Made by a program: the position numbers and the translations under genes | Shown here: piece after piece, positions 7,327 through 19,954 of the stretch | Numbering within the stretch: the first letter of the stretch is position 1 | Layout: each line of letters begins with the position of its first letter | Assembly (NCBI GenBank): GCA_030246985.1 | Contig: CP107246.1 | Coordinates: 1,738,282 to 1,802,281, forward strand | Direction of reading: 5' to 3' | DNA length: 64,000 nt | Source of the DNA: Candidatus Nitricoxidivorans perseverans | Lineage (GTDB): Bacteria > Pseudomonadota > Gammaproteobacteria > Burkholderiales > Rhodocyclaceae | The notes under the pieces: model-generated | Database searches by the model: none | What the model was told of the DNA's origin: nothing | What the model saw: only the letters and a program-made list of their open reading frames with translations

Positions 7327-8325
7327 TTCAGCCCCGTCTTCTTCACCGGCGGCACCACCACCTGGTGATCGGCCACGGCGTTCTCGCGCACGCGCTTCGG
7401 CGTCGCCGATTTCGAGAGCGCGGCGAGTGCGACGAACCAGGCCTTGGGCATGTCGGTGGGCAGGCCGATGGGGATGCCGGCGAGCTTCGGCGTCTCGTGG
7501 AAGGGATGGCCGGGCTCCTCGAAGCCCGGCTCGGTGCAGGAAATACAGGGCGCGCCGCCGCGCGCGCAGGAGCCGCTGCCGTTCCACAGACGGGCGTTGC
7601 AGTCGGCATGAGCCTGGGTGCCCTTGCAGCCCATGTTCTCCATCAGGCAGCCGAGATCGGAAGGCTTGTGCGCGCTGGCCTTGAACTCGTAGTACTCGTT
7701 TCGCGTGCAGCCGTGGTGCACCAGGTGGTCGGCGAAGAAACGCGGCCGGTTGAGCGGGTCCAGGTCCCGCGCGCCGAAGGCGCCCAGCGCCAGCGCCGTC
7801 AGCGTCTCGGTGACCCAGTCCGGGTGGCAGGGACAGCCGGCGATGTTGATGACGGGAAGCCCGCCGCGGCTTTTCCAGCCGGCGCCGAGCAGCCCGCCGG
7901 GCTGGTCGCCTTCGAACTGCAGGCCGCAGGCGTCGGTGACGTTTTCGCCGGCCGAGGCCACGCCGCCCCAGGCGGCGCAACTACCGACGGCCAGGGTGTA
8001 GCGCGCCATCCCGGCGAGCTTCCTCACCCATTCGGTCATAACGACGCCGGTGCCGGCATGGCGGTGGAAGCGCCCGGTGCCGCGCGGCCCGCGCAGCAGC
8101 GCCCCCTCGACGCACAAGGCACCGAGGGGAATTTCGCCGCTGGCGCACCGCTCCAGGATGAGCCTCGCCTCGTCGCCGCTCTCCTCGGACAGGCCCGGAT
8201 GCCAGAGGACGCGTACGCCCGCCGAATCCAGCGAAGCATGCAGGTCGCGCGCCTCCGAGCAGAGCAGGGATATGGAGCACCCGCCGCAGCCGGCCGATTG
8301 CAGCCAGAGCACACTCAGGTCACGG

Positions 8326-8333
<8 letters not shown>
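7323..8333 (-). CDS. hoxB: Regulatory (H2-sensing) NiFe-hydrogenase small subunit HoxB
   Basis: 336 residues. It holds three FeS clusters: proximal-cluster motif '[13 protein letters not shown]' near residue 10, 'VGSCAAWGG' near 110, '[11 protein letters not shown]', and distal/medial cysteines in '[12 protein letters not shown]' and '[11 protein letters not shown]'. There is no Tat signal, so the enzyme stays in the cytoplasm as expected for an H2 sensor. I chose the ATG at 8333 because GGAGAA precedes it at good spacing; an ATG six codons upstream (8351) lacks this. It overlaps the hoxA stop by eight bases and hoxC by four, indicating translational coupling. The C-terminal tail (about the last 50 residues) is Lys/Val rich and may mediate dimerisation or HoxJ contact. 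Confidence 0.95.
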
Positions 8334-9774
<1,441 letters not shown>

Positions 9775-9783
9775 GTCGTCCTC

Positions 9784-11526
9784 CTAGGCTGCGTTCCGCG
9801 TCTTCAGCGCGGACTGTCTCTGCCACATGTTCCGCCGGTGCCGCGCCAGATGCAGCGGCGTCCACGCGTGCGGCACGCGATGCACGAAGTGGTAGCGCGC
9901 GACGTGGTAGCTCGGGTCGAAGCCGTAGAAGTTGAGCCGCATGCGCTCGAGCTCCTCCTCGCGATAGGCTTCGAGCGGCTTCACGGCCTCGTCGCGGGCG
10001 CGCGCGGCGCGTTTCTCCTCCATCAGTTGCGCGAGATCGGGCCGCGCCGCGAGTTCGATGGCCTGCCGCCGCACCCCCGCGGCAAAAGCCGCCGCGTCGG
10101 CGCCGAAGCTTTCATCGATGAGGCCCTGCGCCACGGCCTGGCGCGCCCCGATGGGCAGACGGTTCTGCGTGATGGCATGCGCCCGCTCCCAGCCGACGCG
10201 GCGCGGCAGGAGATAGGTCCAGTATTCCGAACCGTAGAGGTTGCCCATGCCCTTGTAATGCGGGTTGAGAATGACGCCCTCGCGCGCCAGCACGCGGTCC
10301 GCCGTCAGCGCCAGGAAGACGCCGCCGGCGCCGGCGTTGCCCCGCATCGCCGCGACGACGTAGTGGCTGCCGCAGTCGAGGATGGCGCGGCAGAGGTCGT
10401 CCATGGCGTCGATGTTGGCCCAGGATTCGTCGGCGGGGCTGTCGGCCGCCTCGATGGTGTTGAGGTGGATGCCGTTCGACCAGAAGTCCGGCCCGCCCAT
10501 GAGCACGATGACCTTGGTGTCGCGTTTCGTCGCTTCGACGAAGGCGTCGCGCAGGCGGAGGCAGTCCGTCGTCGACATGGCGCCGTTGTGGAAATCGAAG
10601 TGCAGGAAGCCGGCGCCGCCCTCTTCCTCGTAGGAAATGTCCTGCCATGTGGAGGAATCGCGCAGCGGCAACGCGAGCAGCGCCGATTCGGGCACGCTCG
10701 CCGCCACCTCGGGCAGCGCCTGCGCCGCCGGCAGCTTGAAACCGGGCTGCTCGGATTTGCGCTTGGCGTGGGTGATCCACACCGCGCCGTCGGTGGTGGC
10801 GCGGCACAGCGCGCCCTGGCGCTGCGCGATCACCGCGCCGGGCCGCGCCCCGCGCAGCGTGCCTTCGGCGTGGGCGTTGAACAGCCAGCAGTCCACGCCG
10901 GCGATGCGATCGGCGAGGCCGGGGAAGCCGTCCGCGGCGCGAAGCTTGCGCAGCACCGTCGCGGTGTCGTCGCGCGTCCAGTCGACGCGGCGGTCCTCCT
11001 GCTTCATCAGCGGGCGCTCGCTGCCGCGCACGGCGGGGTTCGCATAGTCGAGCGGCGTAGGCTTGAAGTCGCCTTTTTCAAACTTCTCCACCGCCTCCAG
11101 CACGGCGGCAGTCGCGGCCTCGGTCACCTCGTTGCGGTAGAGGCTGCTCTTGCGCGCGGCGCGCATGGGGAAGGTCCGCGTCGCCCAGATGTCGCCGCCG
11201 TCCATGACGGCGTTGGCCTGCAGCACGGTGACGCCCCACTCGGTTTCGCCGTTCATGATGGCCCAGTCCAGCGCCGAGGGGCCGCGGTCGCCGACGATGC
11301 CCGGATGCACCACCAGGCAGACCTGCCCGCGCCACACCGCCTCGGGGATGGCGCGCTTGAGGAAGGGCGCGACGATGAGGTCGGGCCGGAACAACGCCAC
11401 CGCCTCGATGGCGACGTTGTCGTTGATGTCGAACTCGATGGAGACTTCGTGGCCGCGCTGCGTCAGCTCGACGAAGAGCCGCTGGGCTAGGCTGTTGAAG
11501 CTGTGGGTAATGAAGAGGATGCGCAT
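9784..11526 (-). CDS. hypX: Hydrogenase maturation protein HypX (CO-ligand synthesis)
   Basis: 580 residues. The N-terminal third resembles formyl-tetrahydrofolate transferases ('VVHPGIVGDRGPSALDWAI', 'MDGGDIWATRTFPM'). The C-terminal half is enoyl-CoA hydratase-like ('VIVLMGGPDFWSNGIHLNTIE', 'MRGNAGAGGVFLALTADRV', 'NPHYKGMGNLYGSEYWTY'). HypX converts a formyl group through formyl-CoA into CO for the Fe(CN)2CO site, and is found mainly in organisms that make hydrogenase under oxygen. The ATG overlaps the hypE stop by one base (TGATG). It ends nine bases before the hoxA ATG. Its presence beside an otherwise classical Hyb-type enzyme suggests hydrogenase is made in aerobic or micro-oxic conditions. 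Confidence 0.95.
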   Translation of the reverse strand: MRILFITHSFNSLAQRLFVELTQRGHEVSIEFDINDNVAIEAVALFRPDLIVAPFLKRAIPEAVWRGQVCLVVHPGIVGDRGPSALDWAIMNGETEWGVTVLQANAVMDGGDIWATRTFPMRAARKSSLYRNEVTEAATAAVLEAVEKFEKGDFKPTPLDYANPAVRGSERPLMKQEDRRVDWTRDDTATVLRKLRAADGFPGLADRIAGVDCWLFNAHAEGTLRGARPGAVIAQRQGALCRATTDGAVWITHAKRKSEQPGFKLPAAQALPEVAASVPESALLALPLRDSSTWQDISYEEEGGAGFLHFDFHNGAMSTTDCLRLRDAFVEATKRDTKVIVLMGGPDFWSNGIHLNTIEAADSPADESWANIDAMDDLCRAILDCGSHYVVAAMRGNAGAGGVFLALTADRVLAREGVILNPHYKGMGNLYGSEYWTYLLPRRVGWERAHAITQNRLPIGARQAVAQGLIDESFGADAAAFAAGVRRQAIELAARPDLAQLMEEKRAARARDEAVKPLEAYREEELERMRLNFYGFDPSYHVARYHFVHRVPHAWTPLHLARHRRNMWQRQSALKTRNAA

Positions 11527-12575
11527 CAGCAGATCCTCGGCAGCTGCTCGCCGGTGAGCCAGTCGACGATGCGCTTGCCGCCGAAGCCGGTCTCCATCTG
11601 CACGAAGTGATGCGGGTCTTCGTGCACCGAGCCGATGCGGGCCGCCTCCCGGCCGAGCGGATGGGCGCGCATCGCGGCCAGCAGCTCATCGGCGTGCTCA
11701 GGCGCGCAGATGCAGATCAGCTTGCCCTCGTTGGCGACGTAGAGCGGGTCGAGTCCGAGGAACTCGCAGGCCGCCTCGACCTCCTGACGCACCGGGATGG
11801 CTACTTCCCGCAGCATCATGCCGACGCCGGACTGGCGGGCGATCTCGTTGAGCGTGGTGGCGAGCCCGCCGCGCGTCGGATCGCGCAGGGCGTGAATGTC
11901 CGGCACCGCCTCGACCATGCGCGCCACAAGCTCGTGCAGCGCGGCAGTGTCGGATTGAATCGTCGTCTCGAAGCCGAGGCTCTCGCGTTGCGCCATGATC
12001 GCCACGCCGTGGTCGCCCAGCGTGCCGGAGACGAGGATGGCGTCATTCGGCCGCGCCCGGTCGCCGGAGATGTTCACGCCCTCCGGCACCACGCCGACGC
12101 CGGTGGTGGTGATGAAGACGCCGTCGCCCTTGCCCTGCTCCACCACCTTGGTGTCGCCGGTCACGATCGGCACGCCGGCCTCGCGCGCGGCGTGCGCCAT
12201 CGACTCGACGATGCGCTTGAGGTCGGCCAGCGGGAAGCCCTCTTCCAGGATGAAGCTGGCCGAGAGGTAGAGCGGCTTCGCCCCCGACATGGCGACGTCG
12301 TTGATGGTGCCGTGCACCGACAGGCAGCCGATGTCGCCGCCGGGGAAGAACAGCGGCGAGACGACGTGCGAGTCGGTCGCCATCACCATGCGCCCGCCCT
12401 GCACGGCGAAGCAGGCCTGGTCGTTGGCGGCGCGCAGCCAGTCGTTGTCGAAGGCGGCGAGGAACAGCTCCTCGATCAATTGCGCCATGGCCCGCCCGCC
12501 GCTGCCGTGGGTCATATCCACGCGGCCGTGCTTGAAGTCGACGGGGCGGATGTAGCCTTTTCTCACGTTGCTCAT
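11526..12575 (-). CDS. hypE: Hydrogenase maturation carbamoyl dehydratase HypE
   Basis: 349 residues from ATG 12575, whose codon overlaps the hypD stop (ATGA). PurM-like ATP-binding fold with 'MTHGSGGRAM', 'ATDSHVVSPLFFPGGDIG', 'VHGTINDVAMSGA', 'IVTGDTKVVE' and 'DPTRGGLATTLNEIA'. The protein ends in PRIC; the terminal Cys accepts carbamoyl from HypF and is dehydrated to thiocyanate, the source of the CN ligands. It forms a complex with HypF and then hands CN to HypC-HypD. The length and all motifs fit an active enzyme. Confidence 0.97.
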   Translation of the reverse strand: MSNVRKGYIRPVDFKHGRVDMTHGSGGRAMAQLIEELFLAAFDNDWLRAANDQACFAVQGGRMVMATDSHVVSPLFFPGGDIGCLSVHGTINDVAMSGAKPLYLSASFILEEGFPLADLKRIVESMAHAAREAGVPIVTGDTKVVEQGKGDGVFITTTGVGVVPEGVNISGDRARPNDAILVSGTLGDHGVAIMAQRESLGFETTIQSDTAALHELVARMVEAVPDIHALRDPTRGGLATTLNEIARQSGVGMMLREVAIPVRQEVEAACEFLGLDPLYVANEGKLICICAPEHADELLAAMRAHPLGREAARIGSVHEDPHHFVQMETGFGGKRIVDWLTGEQLPRIC

Positions 12576-13717
12576 GCGGTCACCGCATCCTTGTAACGAC
12601 CATAGGTGTAATGCGCGGCGCACGCCCCTTCCGAGCTCACCATGCAGGAGCCCATCGGGTTCTCCGGCGTGCACACCGTGCCGAACAGCTTGCAGTCCCG
12701 CGGCCGCTTGAGGCCGCGGAGTATCGCGCCGCACTCGCAGGCCTTGTTGTCGGCGACCGACCTGTATTCGACGCCGAAGCGGCGCTCGGCGTCGAAGGCC
12801 GCGTACCTCGCCTTGATGCGCAGCGCGCTGTAGGGCACCTCGTTCAGGCCGCGCCACTCGAAGCTCTTGCGCAGCTCGAACACCTCGGCCACCAGCTGCT
12901 GCGCCTTGACGTTGCCCTCGCGCGTGACGGCGCGGGAGAACTCGTTCTCGACCTCGGCGCGGCCCTCGTTCAGCTGCCGCACCAGCATGAGGATGGCCTG
13001 CATGACGTCGAGCGGCTCGAAACCGGCGATCACCACCGGCTTCCCGTACTCCTCGGCGAAATGCTCGTAGGGACGGCTGCCGATCACCGTCGACACGTGG
13101 GCCGGGCCGATGAAGGCGTCGAGCGGCACCGTGCCGTGCAGCCTGACTTCCGGCGATTCGAGGATGTTGGCGATGGCCGAGGGCGTCAGCACATGGTTGC
13201 AGAACACCGTGAAGTTGGCGAGGCCGAGCTTTTCCGCCTGCACGATGACCACCGCCGTGGGCGGCGTGGTGGTCTCGAAGCCGATGGCGAAGAACACCAC
13301 CTGCCGTTCCGGGTTGTCCCGCGCCAGCTTCAGCGCGTCGGCGCTGGAGTACACCATGCGCACGTCGGCGCGCATGTTGCCAACCCCGGCCTTGGCCTTC
13401 AGCAGAGACAGCCCGTTCGACGCCGGCACGCGCAGGCAGTCGCCGTAGGTGGCGAGGATGACGCCGCGGTCGAGCGCGAGGTCGATGGCGTTGTCGATGC
13501 GGCCGACGGGTAGCACGCACACCGGGCAGCCGGGGCCATGGATCAGGCGGATGTTCTCCGGCAGCAGGTCTGAGAGGCCGTAGCGCGAGATGGCGTGGGT
13601 GTGGCCGCCGCAGAATTCCATGATGTGGTAGCGGCGGTCGGTGCGCGCCTCGGCGGCGATCGCCGCGGCGATCACGCGCGCCGTCTTGCCGTCTCGGAAT
13701 TCATCGATGTACTTCAT
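12572..13717 (-). CDS. hypD: Hydrogenase maturation scaffold HypD
   Basis: 381 residues from ATG 13717. It contains the conserved '[10 protein letters not shown]' (about residue 36), '[11 protein letters not shown]' (about 65) and '[11 protein letters not shown]' motifs, and a C-terminal Cys-rich segment ('CECG', '[17 protein letters not shown]', 'GACAAHY') that holds the [4Fe-4S] cluster. With HypC it assembles the Fe(CN)2CO moiety. It overlaps hypC upstream and hypE downstream by four bases each (ATGA), indicating tight translational coupling. Nothing is missing compared with characterised HypD proteins. Confidence 0.97.
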   Translation of the reverse strand: MKYIDEFRDGKTARVIAAAIAAEARTDRRYHIMEFCGGHTHAISRYGLSDLLPENIRLIHGPGCPVCVLPVGRIDNAIDLALDRGVILATYGDCLRVPASNGLSLLKAKAGVGNMRADVRMVYSSADALKLARDNPERQVVFFAIGFETTTPPTAVVIVQAEKLGLANFTVFCNHVLTPSAIANILESPEVRLHGTVPLDAFIGPAHVSTVIGSRPYEHFAEEYGKPVVIAGFEPLDVMQAILMLVRQLNEGRAEVENEFSRAVTREGNVKAQQLVAEVFELRKSFEWRGLNEVPYSALRIKARYAAFDAERRFGVEYRSVADNKACECGAILRGLKRPRDCKLFGTVCTPENPMGSCMVSSEGACAAHYTYGRYKDAVTA

Positions 13718-13950
13718 GCCGGCGAGGCCCCCATGCTCTCGCCCAACTCGGCGAACAGCGCCAGGGTCTTCTCGGCCTCCTCCGGATCGAGTCTCTGGAT
13801 GGCGTAGCCGACGTGCAGGATGACGTAGTCGCCGACCGCGATGCCGTCGACCAGCGCGAGCGAAATCTCCTTGCGCACACCGCCGACGTCGACCGTAGCC
13901 TGGTCGCCATCGAGCAGTTTCACCACCTTGACCGGTATTGCCAGGCACAT
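13714..13950 (-). CDS. hypC: Hydrogenase maturation chaperone HypC
   Basis: 78 residues, starting with the invariant MCLAIPVKV; Cys2 binds the iron of the Fe(CN)2CO unit after loss of the initiator Met. An OB-fold core follows ('[16 protein letters not shown]', '[17 protein letters not shown]'). It is the HypD partner and carries iron to the apo-large subunits. It is one of two HypC-type proteins in the island, the other being HoxL beside the Hyb structural genes. The ATG is ten bases after the hypF stop. Confidence 0.96.
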   Translation of the reverse strand: MCLAIPVKVVKLLDGDQATVDVGGVRKEISLALVDGIAVGDYVILHVGYAIQRLDPEEAEKTLALFAELGESMGASPA

Positions 13951-13960
13951 GTTCGTGTTC

Positions 13961-16246
<2,286 letters not shown>

Positions 16247-16248
16247 GT

Positions 16249-17055
16249 TCAGTTTCCGCGCACCGCCGTCAAGCCGTCCTCCAGCCATCCGAGCCAGCCA
16301 TCCATGCCCTCGCCGCTCTTCGCCGAGACCCGCATCACCCCGATCTTCGGGTTGATGCGGCGGGCGTACTCGATGCACTTCGCCGCGTCGAACGCGAGGT
16401 GCGGAAGGAGATCGGTCTTGGTCAGCAGCATGAGGTCGCTGGCGGCGAACATGTTCGGGTACTTGAGCGGCTTGTCCTCGCCCTCGGTGACGGAGAGGAT
16501 CACCACCTTGTGCGCCTCGCCGAGGTCGAACTCCGCCGGGCAGACCAGGTTGCCGACGTTCTCGATCAGCAGCAGGCCGCCCCGCGGCAGGTCGAGCCGC
16601 TCGAAGGCGTGGCCGACCATGTGCGCGTTGAGATGGCAGCCCTTGCCGGTGTTCACCTGGATGGCCTGCGCGCCGGTGGCGCGGATGCGCTCGGCGTCGT
16701 TGCTGGTCTGCTGGTCGCCCTCGATCACCGCCAGCGGATGGCGGCCGGCCAGCCGGTCGATGGTTTCGACGAGCAGCGTGGTCTTGCCCGAGCCGGGGCT
16801 GGAGACGAGGTTGATCGCGAAAAGGCCGCGTTCGCGCCACAGCTCTCGGTTGGCGCCGGCGTAGGCGTCGTTCTTGGCGAGGATGTCCCGCTCGATCTGT
16901 ACCATGCGGGCCGGCGCGAGCCCCGGCGCGTGCGCGCCATGGTGGTGGTGATGGGCATGGCGCGGGGCATAGCTGAAGCCGCCCTGCGCATGCGCGTGCT
17001 CATGCCCGCCCTCGATCTTCGTTTCGCCCTGGCCGCAGCCGCAAACTGTACACAT
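16249..17055 (-). CDS. hypB: Hydrogenase nickel-insertion GTPase HypB
   Basis: 268 residues. N-terminal CTVCGCG (high-affinity Ni motif CxxCGC) is followed by a His-rich tract ([17 protein letters not shown], residues 18-43) for Ni storage. The G-domain has P-loop SPGSGKTT (86-93), '[13 protein letters not shown]', '[19 protein letters not shown]' and the specificity motif 'LLTKTDLLP'. It inserts Ni together with HypA after the Fe site is built. It sits 11 bases after hypA and two before hypF. The His tract suggests the cell buffers nickel here, in line with the permease gene at the end of the island. Confidence 0.96.
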   Translation of the reverse strand: MCTVCGCGQGETKIEGGHEHAHAQGGFSYAPRHAHHHHHGAHAPGLAPARMVQIERDILAKNDAYAGANRELWRERGLFAINLVSSPGSGKTTLLVETIDRLAGRHPLAVIEGDQQTSNDAERIRATGAQAIQVNTGKGCHLNAHMVGHAFERLDLPRGGLLLIENVGNLVCPAEFDLGEAHKVVILSVTEGEDKPLKYPNMFAASDLMLLTKTDLLPHLAFDAAKCIEYARRINPKIGVMRVSAKSGEGMDGWLGWLEDGLTAVRGN

Positions 17056-17066
17056 GGTTCCTCCGA

Positions 17067-17408
17067 TTACTCCACCTCAAGTTCCTTGATCCGCATCTCC
17101 GTGCCGCCCTGCACCTGCAGCTGGTAGCCGCCGCAGCGCGGGCAGGGGTCGTAGCGCTCCGTCATCGGCACCGACACGCCGCATCGCATGCACCAGCCGG
17201 TGCCGGGCGTGGTGACGATCTCCAGCGCGGCGCCGTCGGCGACGCTGCCGTGCGTCACCGCGTCGAAGCAGAAGCGCATCGCCTCGGTCTCGACGCCGGA
17301 GAGCGCGCCGATCTCCAGCCATACCGTCTTCACGCGCGCGAAGCCGGCCTTCGCGGCGTGGTCCTCGATGATCTGCAGCACGCCCTCGGCCAGCGACATT
17401 TCATGCAT
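17067..17408 (-). CDS. hypA: Hydrogenase nickel metallochaperone HypA
   Basis: 113 residues from the ATG at 17408, giving the canonical [14 protein letters not shown]-terminus in which His2 is a nickel ligand. The zinc finger is CMRCG-X(about 12)-CPRCGG in the C-terminal third. It delivers nickel with HypB to the large subunits of both hydrogenases. A longer frame with 14 extra residues exists upstream but would bury His2, so I reject it. It overlaps the hoxV 3' end by eight bases. Confidence 0.95.
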   Translation of the reverse strand: MHEMSLAEGVLQIIEDHAAKAGFARVKTVWLEIGALSGVETEAMRFCFDAVTHGSVADGAALEIVTTPGTGWCMRCGVSVPMTERYDPCPRCGGYQLQVQGGTEMRIKELEVE

Positions 17409-18501
17409 GTTGCACCCGAATCCCATAAGCGACGCATGGGTCGAGCGCATGCGCCAGCAGCGCCGCCGCCCGCCGCGCCTCGTTTTCGTCGCGCGCGGGC
17501 ATGCCGGCCAGCCCGCGCGGAAAGGCGCCGCGCGGATGGAAATTCCATTCCGTCGGCGCCACGATGCGATAGTGCGCCACTTTCACGCCGTCCAGATCGA
17601 CGCGATGGATCAGCGTGCCGCGCGCGGTTTCCACCGCCGCGATGCCCGCGGCGCGGCGCGGCGCGGCCGCCCGGACGCCGCTGGCGACGGGGCGCCGCAA
17701 CTGTTCCGGCAGCGCGGCCAGTTCGACCAGCCGCGCCAGCAGCCGCGTAGCCGCGCCGCCACCGTCCGCGGCCAACCCGTCGGCCAGCAGGGGGTGAAAG
17801 CGCTGGCGCGCCAGCGCCCCGGTTTCGGCCGCCTTCCCCTGCCAGGTCGGCGCGGCCGCAAACGCATCGTTCGCCTCCATGGCCGGCGCAACCACCCCGG
17901 CCAGCTCGGCGGGCCCGAGCCAGGGCAGGAAGCCCCGAGGGGAGCGGAAACGAAAACCGCGCAGGCGCGCCAGCATGCGGGTCGACGGCAGGGCGGCATC
18001 GTCCGTCCAGCGCCCGAGCTTTTCGGCATCCAGTTCGAGCCAGGCCCGCGGCTTCATGCCATACACCCGCTCCTCCAGCAGGGCCTCGGCGTCGGCCGCG
18101 ATGTCACGCCATTCGGCGGCGCCGGCCGCGACCGGCCGGCGCCTGCGCAGACCGGCCAGATCGCCCGGACGCGCCGCCTCGCCGATCAGCGGCGGCAGGT
18201 CGATGAACAGGCGCCACAGATATTCCTGCAGGCACTCCGCCGCGATGGCGCGCTCCCGTCCGTCGCGCACGCCGGATGCGGCCTCGATGCCCCGGGCCGC
18301 GTCGCAGGCGGCGGCGGCGGCGACCCCCTGCGCCTTGCCGCAAACGCCGAAGAGGAACGGCACCCGCCGGACCGCCTCGTCAACCAGCTTGCCTTCCAGC
18401 ACGCGACTGGCGAATACGGGTCGCGACGAATTCACCGCCGCACCGGTAATCCGCTTGCCATTCCAGGTGATCTCGAACTCCAGTTTGCCTTCGGCGATCA
18501 T
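17401..18501 (-). CDS. hoxV: Hydrogenase assembly scaffold HoxV/HupK
   Basis: 366 residues. It resembles a degenerate NiFe large subunit: 'FLFGVCGKAQ' (about residue 49) stands where RxCGxC would be and keeps one Cys, and the C-terminus ends '[14 protein letters not shown]' with one Cys instead of DPCxxC. 'YRIVAPTEWNFHPRG' mirrors the 'Y.I..PT.WNFSPRD' block of large subunits. HoxV/HupK proteins are thought to be a scaffold on which the Fe(CN)2CO unit is assembled before transfer to the large subunit. It is the first gene after a 166-base AT-rich gap and may start a second transcript (hoxV-hypABFCDEX-hoxABCJ). Confidence 0.88.
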   Translation of the reverse strand: MIAEGKLEFEITWNGKRITGAAVNSSRPVFASRVLEGKLVDEAVRRVPFLFGVCGKAQGVAAAAACDAARGIEAASGVRDGRERAIAAECLQEYLWRLFIDLPPLIGEAARPGDLAGLRRRRPVAAGAAEWRDIAADAEALLEERVYGMKPRAWLELDAEKLGRWTDDAALPSTRMLARLRGFRFRSPRGFLPWLGPAELAGVVAPAMEANDAFAAAPTWQGKAAETGALARQRFHPLLADGLAADGGGAATRLLARLVELAALPEQLRRPVASGVRAAAPRRAAGIAAVETARGTLIHRVDLDGVKVAHYRIVAPTEWNFHPRGAFPRGLAGMPARDENEARRAAALLAHALDPCVAYGIRVQHA

Positions 18502-18667
18502 GCGCTTTCCATTCCGTAAGGCCTAGGCACAACAAGAAACATGCCGGCCACGCGAATAGATTAAACCATTTATTAACAATGGGTTGAAAATATTGCCTGG
18601 ACGGAGCGCGGTTCATTCTTCCAGTCGAATGATCAAACAGGAAGGATAATGACCGGCAAGGAGATTT
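18502..18667 (-). promoter_or_regulatory. AT-rich gap inside the hydrogenase island, probable internal promoter
   Basis: The only gap over 100 bases between hybO and hoxJ. In a GC-rich locus it contains the minus-strand stretch TTGTTAATAAATGGTTTAAT (about 18560-18585). I could not fit a clean -35/-10 pair with normal spacing, and no RNA gene or ORF is convincing. An internal promoter for hoxV and the hyp genes is likely from position alone. Confidence 0.35.
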
Positions 18668-19219
18668 TCAGCCGCGCCCGAATACCGATCCGAGAAATTC
18701 CCGCTTGCTCATCGGGCGTTCGAGGGCGGCCCGTTTGGGGTCGTCGAACGCGGCATTGCCCGGCGGGGCTTGCGGCTTGCCGCTGGCTTCCGGCGCGCAC
18801 TGAAGCGCCGCCAGCGCGGCGCTGGCGACGTCGCGGGCGCCGGCCTGGCCGGCGAACTGCGCCATGGGCGAGAACAGCGAGCAAGACTGGAACTCGCCAA
18901 CCTCGGGCTCATGACTGCCGAGGAAGGCGAAGTCGCCCGAGGGGAAGTTGCGGAAGAGGCGCTTGCCCGGCGCCACGCTCTCCCAAGCGTCGGCCGCGCC
19001 CGGCACCAGCACCAGGTTCATGAACCACGGCGTGATGACGATGCCGAGCCAGTGACCCCGCCAGCGGGTGAAACCGACGGCTTCGACGTGCAACGCGGGG
19101 TTGAGGATCGGCACGCCGGCCATCGTCTCGATCTCAATGCGGCGGAAGGCGGCCTCAAGGCGCGGCGAGGGGTCTTCGGCGTGGACGCGGAGGGTTTCCG
19201 GACTACCAGGCGCGGACAT
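18668..19219 (-). CDS. hoxT: Hydrogenase assembly chaperone HoxT (HybE/HupJ family)
   Basis: 183 residues. The central region 'NPALHVEAVGFTRWRGHWLGIVITPWFMNLVLVPG' is the HybE/HupJ hallmark, followed by 'FPSGDFAFLGSHEPEVGEFQSCSLFSPM'. HybE binds the Hyb small subunit precursor and holds back Tat export until cofactors are inserted. The C-terminal 40 residues are Ala/Pro-rich with a conserved-looking 'MSKREFLGSVFG' end. The ATG overlaps the hoxL 3' end by 17 bases. It fits the Hyb-type structural genes upstream. Confidence 0.9.
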   Translation of the reverse strand: MSAPGSPETLRVHAEDPSPRLEAAFRRIEIETMAGVPILNPALHVEAVGFTRWRGHWLGIVITPWFMNLVLVPGAADAWESVAPGKRLFRNFPSGDFAFLGSHEPEVGEFQSCSLFSPMAQFAGQAGARDVASAALAALQCAPEASGKPQAPPGNAAFDDPKRAALERPMSKREFLGSVFGRG

Positions 19220-19448
19220 CGGCGAGTCCCCGGGCGAAAACCTCCTCCATCAGCGCCAGGGACTCGCGGGCGCGCGCTTCATCCACGCGCTCGTAGGCGA
19301 AGCTGCCTTGCCGGACGAGCACGTAGTCGCCGACGGCGACGTCCTCCTGCATGAGCATGAGGCTGACCTGGCGTCGCTCGCCGGCGGTGTCGACCACCGC
19401 CATGAGATCGTCGATCCCGAGGATGCGCGAGGGGATGGCCAGGCACAC
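19203..19448 (-). CDS. hoxL: HypC-family chaperone HoxL (HybG-like)
   Basis: 81 residues with the N-terminus MCLAIPSRIL (iron-binding Cys2 after Met removal) and the OB-fold motif 'MLMQEDVAVGDYVLVRQGSFAYERVDEARA'. It is a second HypC homologue dedicated to the large subunit encoded just upstream (HybC), as HybG or HoxL are elsewhere. It begins one base after the hoxM stop. It differs from HypC in the island at most non-core positions. Confidence 0.92.
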   Translation of the reverse strand: MCLAIPSRILGIDDLMAVVDTAGERRQVSLMLMQEDVAVGDYVLVRQGSFAYERVDEARARESLALMEEVFARGLADVRAW

Positions 19449-19449
19449 C

Positions 19450-19947
19450 CTAGTGCCCCTCGGCGACAGCCTGGCGCGGCGAGAGGGGAATGCCGCGCGC
19501 GGCGAGCTGTTCGGCGGCGACGGCGATCATCTCCGGCATCCTTCCGGCGACGGTCGGCGTCAGTTCGGTGCCGAGTTCGAGGCTTTCCGGCTCGCAGCCG
19601 ATCAGCACCAGGTCCTTCGGCGGATCGCCGGCGAATTCCAGGCTGGCCAGGACGTCGCAAATGCTGACCTGATGCGGCGAGAGCTTGGCCCGGAAGAACA
19701 CCGGTACTTCCTTGCCGGTGAGGAGAATCACCGTGCCGGGCGCGCGCCCGGCCTTGACGGCGTCCAGCACCACCAGCAGGTCGACGCCGGCAAGCGGGTC
19801 GAGCAGCTCCATGCCGGCGGTGCCGCCGTCGATGACCTCCACCCCATCGGGCAGATCGTAGGCGATGCGCAGGGCCTCGGCGGCGTGCACGCCGAGGCCC
19901 TCGTCGCTGAGGATGGTGTTGCCGATGCCGAGGATGACGGTGCGCAA
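19450..19947 (-). CDS. hoxM: Hydrogenase maturation endopeptidase HoxM (HybD/HupD family)
   Basis: 165 residues. N-terminal 'ILGIGNTILSDEGLGVHAAE' contains the Glu/Asp that reads nickel in the large subunit (Glu16-type position), and 'VIDGGTAGMELLDPLAGVDLLVVLDAV' carries the second Asp. 'LSPHQVSICDVL' supplies the conserved His. It removes the 15-residue C-terminal extension of HybC after Ni insertion. It lies seven bases after hybC, the usual location. HoxC has no extension, so HybC is its only substrate in this window. Confidence 0.94.
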   Translation of the reverse strand: MRTVILGIGNTILSDEGLGVHAAEALRIAYDLPDGVEVIDGGTAGMELLDPLAGVDLLVVLDAVKAGRAPGTVILLTGKEVPVFFRAKLSPHQVSICDVLASLEFAGDPPKDLVLIGCEPESLELGTELTPTVAGRMPEMIAVAAEQLAARGIPLSPRQAVAEGH

Positions 19948-19954
19948 GGGATTC